Shown one piece after another: positions 62,063-64,000 of a stretch of 64,000 nucleotides of DNA. The notes beneath the pieces were generated by a model. It ran no database searches. It saw only the letters and a program-made list of their open reading frames with translations, and was not told the DNA's origin. Source of the stretch: Apricaphanius iberus. Lineage: Eukaryota > Chordata > Actinopteri > Cyprinodontiformes > Aphaniidae. The stretch spans positions 16,001 to 80,000 of the forward strand of contig JAPXFQ010000183.1 in the NCBI GenBank assembly GCA_028564705.1, in the 5' to 3' direction. A program made the position numbers and the translations under genes. Every line of letters begins with the position of its first letter. The stretch's first letter is position 1.

Positions 62063-62302
62063 GGTTTTAATCTGCTCTGTAGCGGCAACACAAGCTCATC
62101 AATCTACAGAAAAAATAATATGTATCTGCGAGATTAGGACGTGTCATTTGTTTTTGTTTTTATTGGCCAGCCACAGCTGAAGAGAAAAATATTTGCTTTA
62201 TCAGATGTGGTTCTTTTCACTGTCAAAAGCCTCAGATATGAATGTTTATTGTTGTCTAAATATGAAAAGATGCAAACCCAGAGTACTGCACTGTATATTG
62301 TC

Positions 62303-62308
62303 AATAAA
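62303..62308 (+). terminator. c15orf48: Polyadenylation signal of the C15orf48 homologue
   Basis: AATAAA about 385 bases after the stop codon, followed by a T/G-rich stretch. It lies beyond the miR-147 hairpin, so the hairpin is inside the transcript. Confidence 0.75.
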
Positions 62309-62309
62309 T

Positions 62310-62869
62310 GATTGTGATTGTTCATTTATTGTCTTCAGAGTGGGCTTTTTTTATCAGTGCAATGATATTTAATATGACTTAGAGGAGCAAATGCTTTCTG
62401 TTTTCATATTATACACTCATGATTAAAGCTAAAGTTTCAGCTGAGGTCAGAAGTGATTATATATGCTCAACAGGAATTGATGTATTTTTTTTTCAGATTG
62501 GACTCATTAAAGAAAATCAATGATTTAAAAAAAACGACTGAAATTCTTGCTCATTTTGGCTAAACACTTTGTTGTCAAAATTATTTTTACAATCAAATAA
62601 TTGCAAACAACTCAGAAAGCTGAATAACGCAACAACATTCTGGCAGAATATTTAATCTTATTGGTAGAGTTTGTTTAAAGTAGAGTACACATTTTCAGCA
62701 GGTTAAATTACGGGGCCACGCCAGGATTTTAATATGAATTTGTTCGATCCTAGATTATTATAATGTGTGTCTGGGATAATAATCTAGTTAAACAGCAGTT
62801 TTGTCTCCTAAATTTCTGCTGTCCATCTGCTGAAGAGTTGCGAAGTAATATTCCATCTTCATCACTCCA
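62310..62869. other. Intergenic DNA, nothing recognised
   Basis: AT-rich sequence with no supported feature. Confidence 0.4.
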
Positions 62870-63300
62870 TCCACTTTGTACAACAAACTAGTTTCACTGC
62901 CAGTGTTGCAGTGCTACAGCATGATGCTACCACCACCATGCTTGTCACTGTTCGGGTATAAAAGCCGTACTTGAACTTGACTGGTGGTTTCTAGATTATG
63001 ATTCAACCTTGGTGGTTCCAATTTTGGTCTTGAGCATCCTAAGGGCGTACTATACATGCTCTGCCAGATTAGACAAAACGATTCTGTGGTTGCTGATGAA
63101 TCTGAAGTGAGGTACTCCAGTAACAAATGACAGTCCGAGGGATCTATGAAGACTTAGCTGGAGTTCTGCTTTTGAGTTCCTGTAAAACATGACATTTCCT
63201 GGCCAGAAAGGGCTTTGTTTTTGCCTTTACCAATTTTCTTTCAAATTAGGGGTTAAAACTTGTTCACAGTAGTGTGTTCCAACAGGAATATGATACCTGA
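62870..63300 (-). mobile_element. Tc1-like transposase relic
   Basis: On the minus strand a short frame (63126-62914) ends in YPNSDKHGGGSIML, matching the V-K-HGGGSIMVWG block that follows the second catalytic Asp in Tc1 transposases. The rest is degenerate. Confidence 0.55.
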
Positions 63301-64000
63301 CAATGGTCAAACTGTTGTTTTTTTTTTTTTGATTGGATAAAGCAAACTTGCATTAAACTTCAGGAAGCTTATTGGTTCTACGTTCACAGCCTTATTGAAT
63401 ATCTATAGTTGATGCCTAAAAGCCTGAACTAAGTCATTCAAATTAACGTGCATTTTTAAATTAAAAAATAAGTCAGAGGTTAGGGTAATATTATGCCATG
63501 GGCTTTATGATCGCTTCCAAAAGTCTTTGATTTATCTGCATCACCATAGGCACATGAAACCTAATTTCCCAAGCATGCATATATTTGAGGCTGCACGATT
63601 AAGTCACATCCTGCACAAATCAGAGAAAATAAATTGTAAAACAAAAAAATAGTTGCTTTCTTTTTTTGTTTGATCATTCAACAAATCCAGCAAACTGATC
63701 CATGACTGCATGTAAACTGTGGCAGGTAGAAACAAACCATTCAGCTTTGTTCAGAAATGTTATACCTCTGCAAAGGAGTGCATCCTTTTTCACCTCAGTC
63801 ACGGTGACTCGTCAAAAACAGGAAAATATGTGGGTGTGACTCATAACTTGATTCCGTCCTGTTGAAACAAAGGAAGCCAGCAGTACCAGCACTTTGTAGC
63901 CTAAACTACCAAATAGATGTCTGATATATTACTTTTTAATTAAGTAATTACATGTGTCTTTGTGAAATACACGTACGTCCAAAGCAGCAAATCAAAATTC
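63301..64000. other. Intergenic DNA, nothing recognised
   Basis: No coding exon, RNA gene or clear repeat recognised before the window ends. Confidence 0.4.

Overview
The window is vertebrate nuclear DNA, almost certainly from a ray-finned (teleost, probably percomorph) fish. Five protein-coding genes with canonical vertebrate exon structures can be assembled, in introns and intergenic DNA full of fish-type mobile elements: Tc1-like relics, hAT MITEs, a tRNA-headed SINE ending in ATCC/GGAT repeats, and a non-LTR retrotransposon with a GATTCT-type tail. Gene families were recognised by reading translations and splice sites; no database search was possible, and comparisons to human proteins are from memory.

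Layout. 1-10.2 kb: no gene recognised, two MITE-like repeats. 10.5-14.7 kb (+): fgf7, three coding exons (200 aa) plus at least one inferred 5' UTR exon. 14.7-25.5 kb: intergenic, with a broken LINE reverse transcriptase invaded by a RecQ-helicase-like fragment, a hAT MITE and a textbook SINE. 25.6-27.8 kb (+): dtwd1, four coding exons (303 aa). 30.3-49.8 kb (-): nnt, 21 coding exons (1071 aa), a complete mitochondrial transhydrogenase. 49.8-54.6 kb: spacer between the divergent nnt and afg2b/spata5l1 genes, mostly repeats. 54.6-60.7 kb (+): afg2b/spata5l1, ten coding exons (746 aa). 61.0-62.3 kb (+): the C15orf48/NMES1 homologue, four coding exons (85 aa), with a miR-147 hairpin in its 3' UTR. 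62.3-64 kb: intergenic with a Tc1 transposase relic.

The genes are not an operon. fgf7 makes a secreted growth factor; dtwd1 a tRNA-modifying enzyme; nnt a mitochondrial proton-driven NADPH generator; afg2b an AAA+ ATPase of ribosome maturation; C15orf48 a small complex IV subunit and microRNA host. What unites them is position. FGF7, DTWD1, SPATA5L1 and C15orf48 all lie in human 15q21, whereas human NNT sits near the FGF7 paralogue FGF10 on chromosome 5. nnt inside the FGF7-side block is therefore the most interesting large-scale feature. Smaller-scale points are an fgf7 upstream ORF whose stop overlaps the start codon (UAAUG), a transposon in an afg2b intron with a PHD-finger remnant, a perfect RFX X-box inside a transposon in the nnt/afg2b spacer, nested hAT-in-Tc1 insertions, and a GC-AG intron in nnt.
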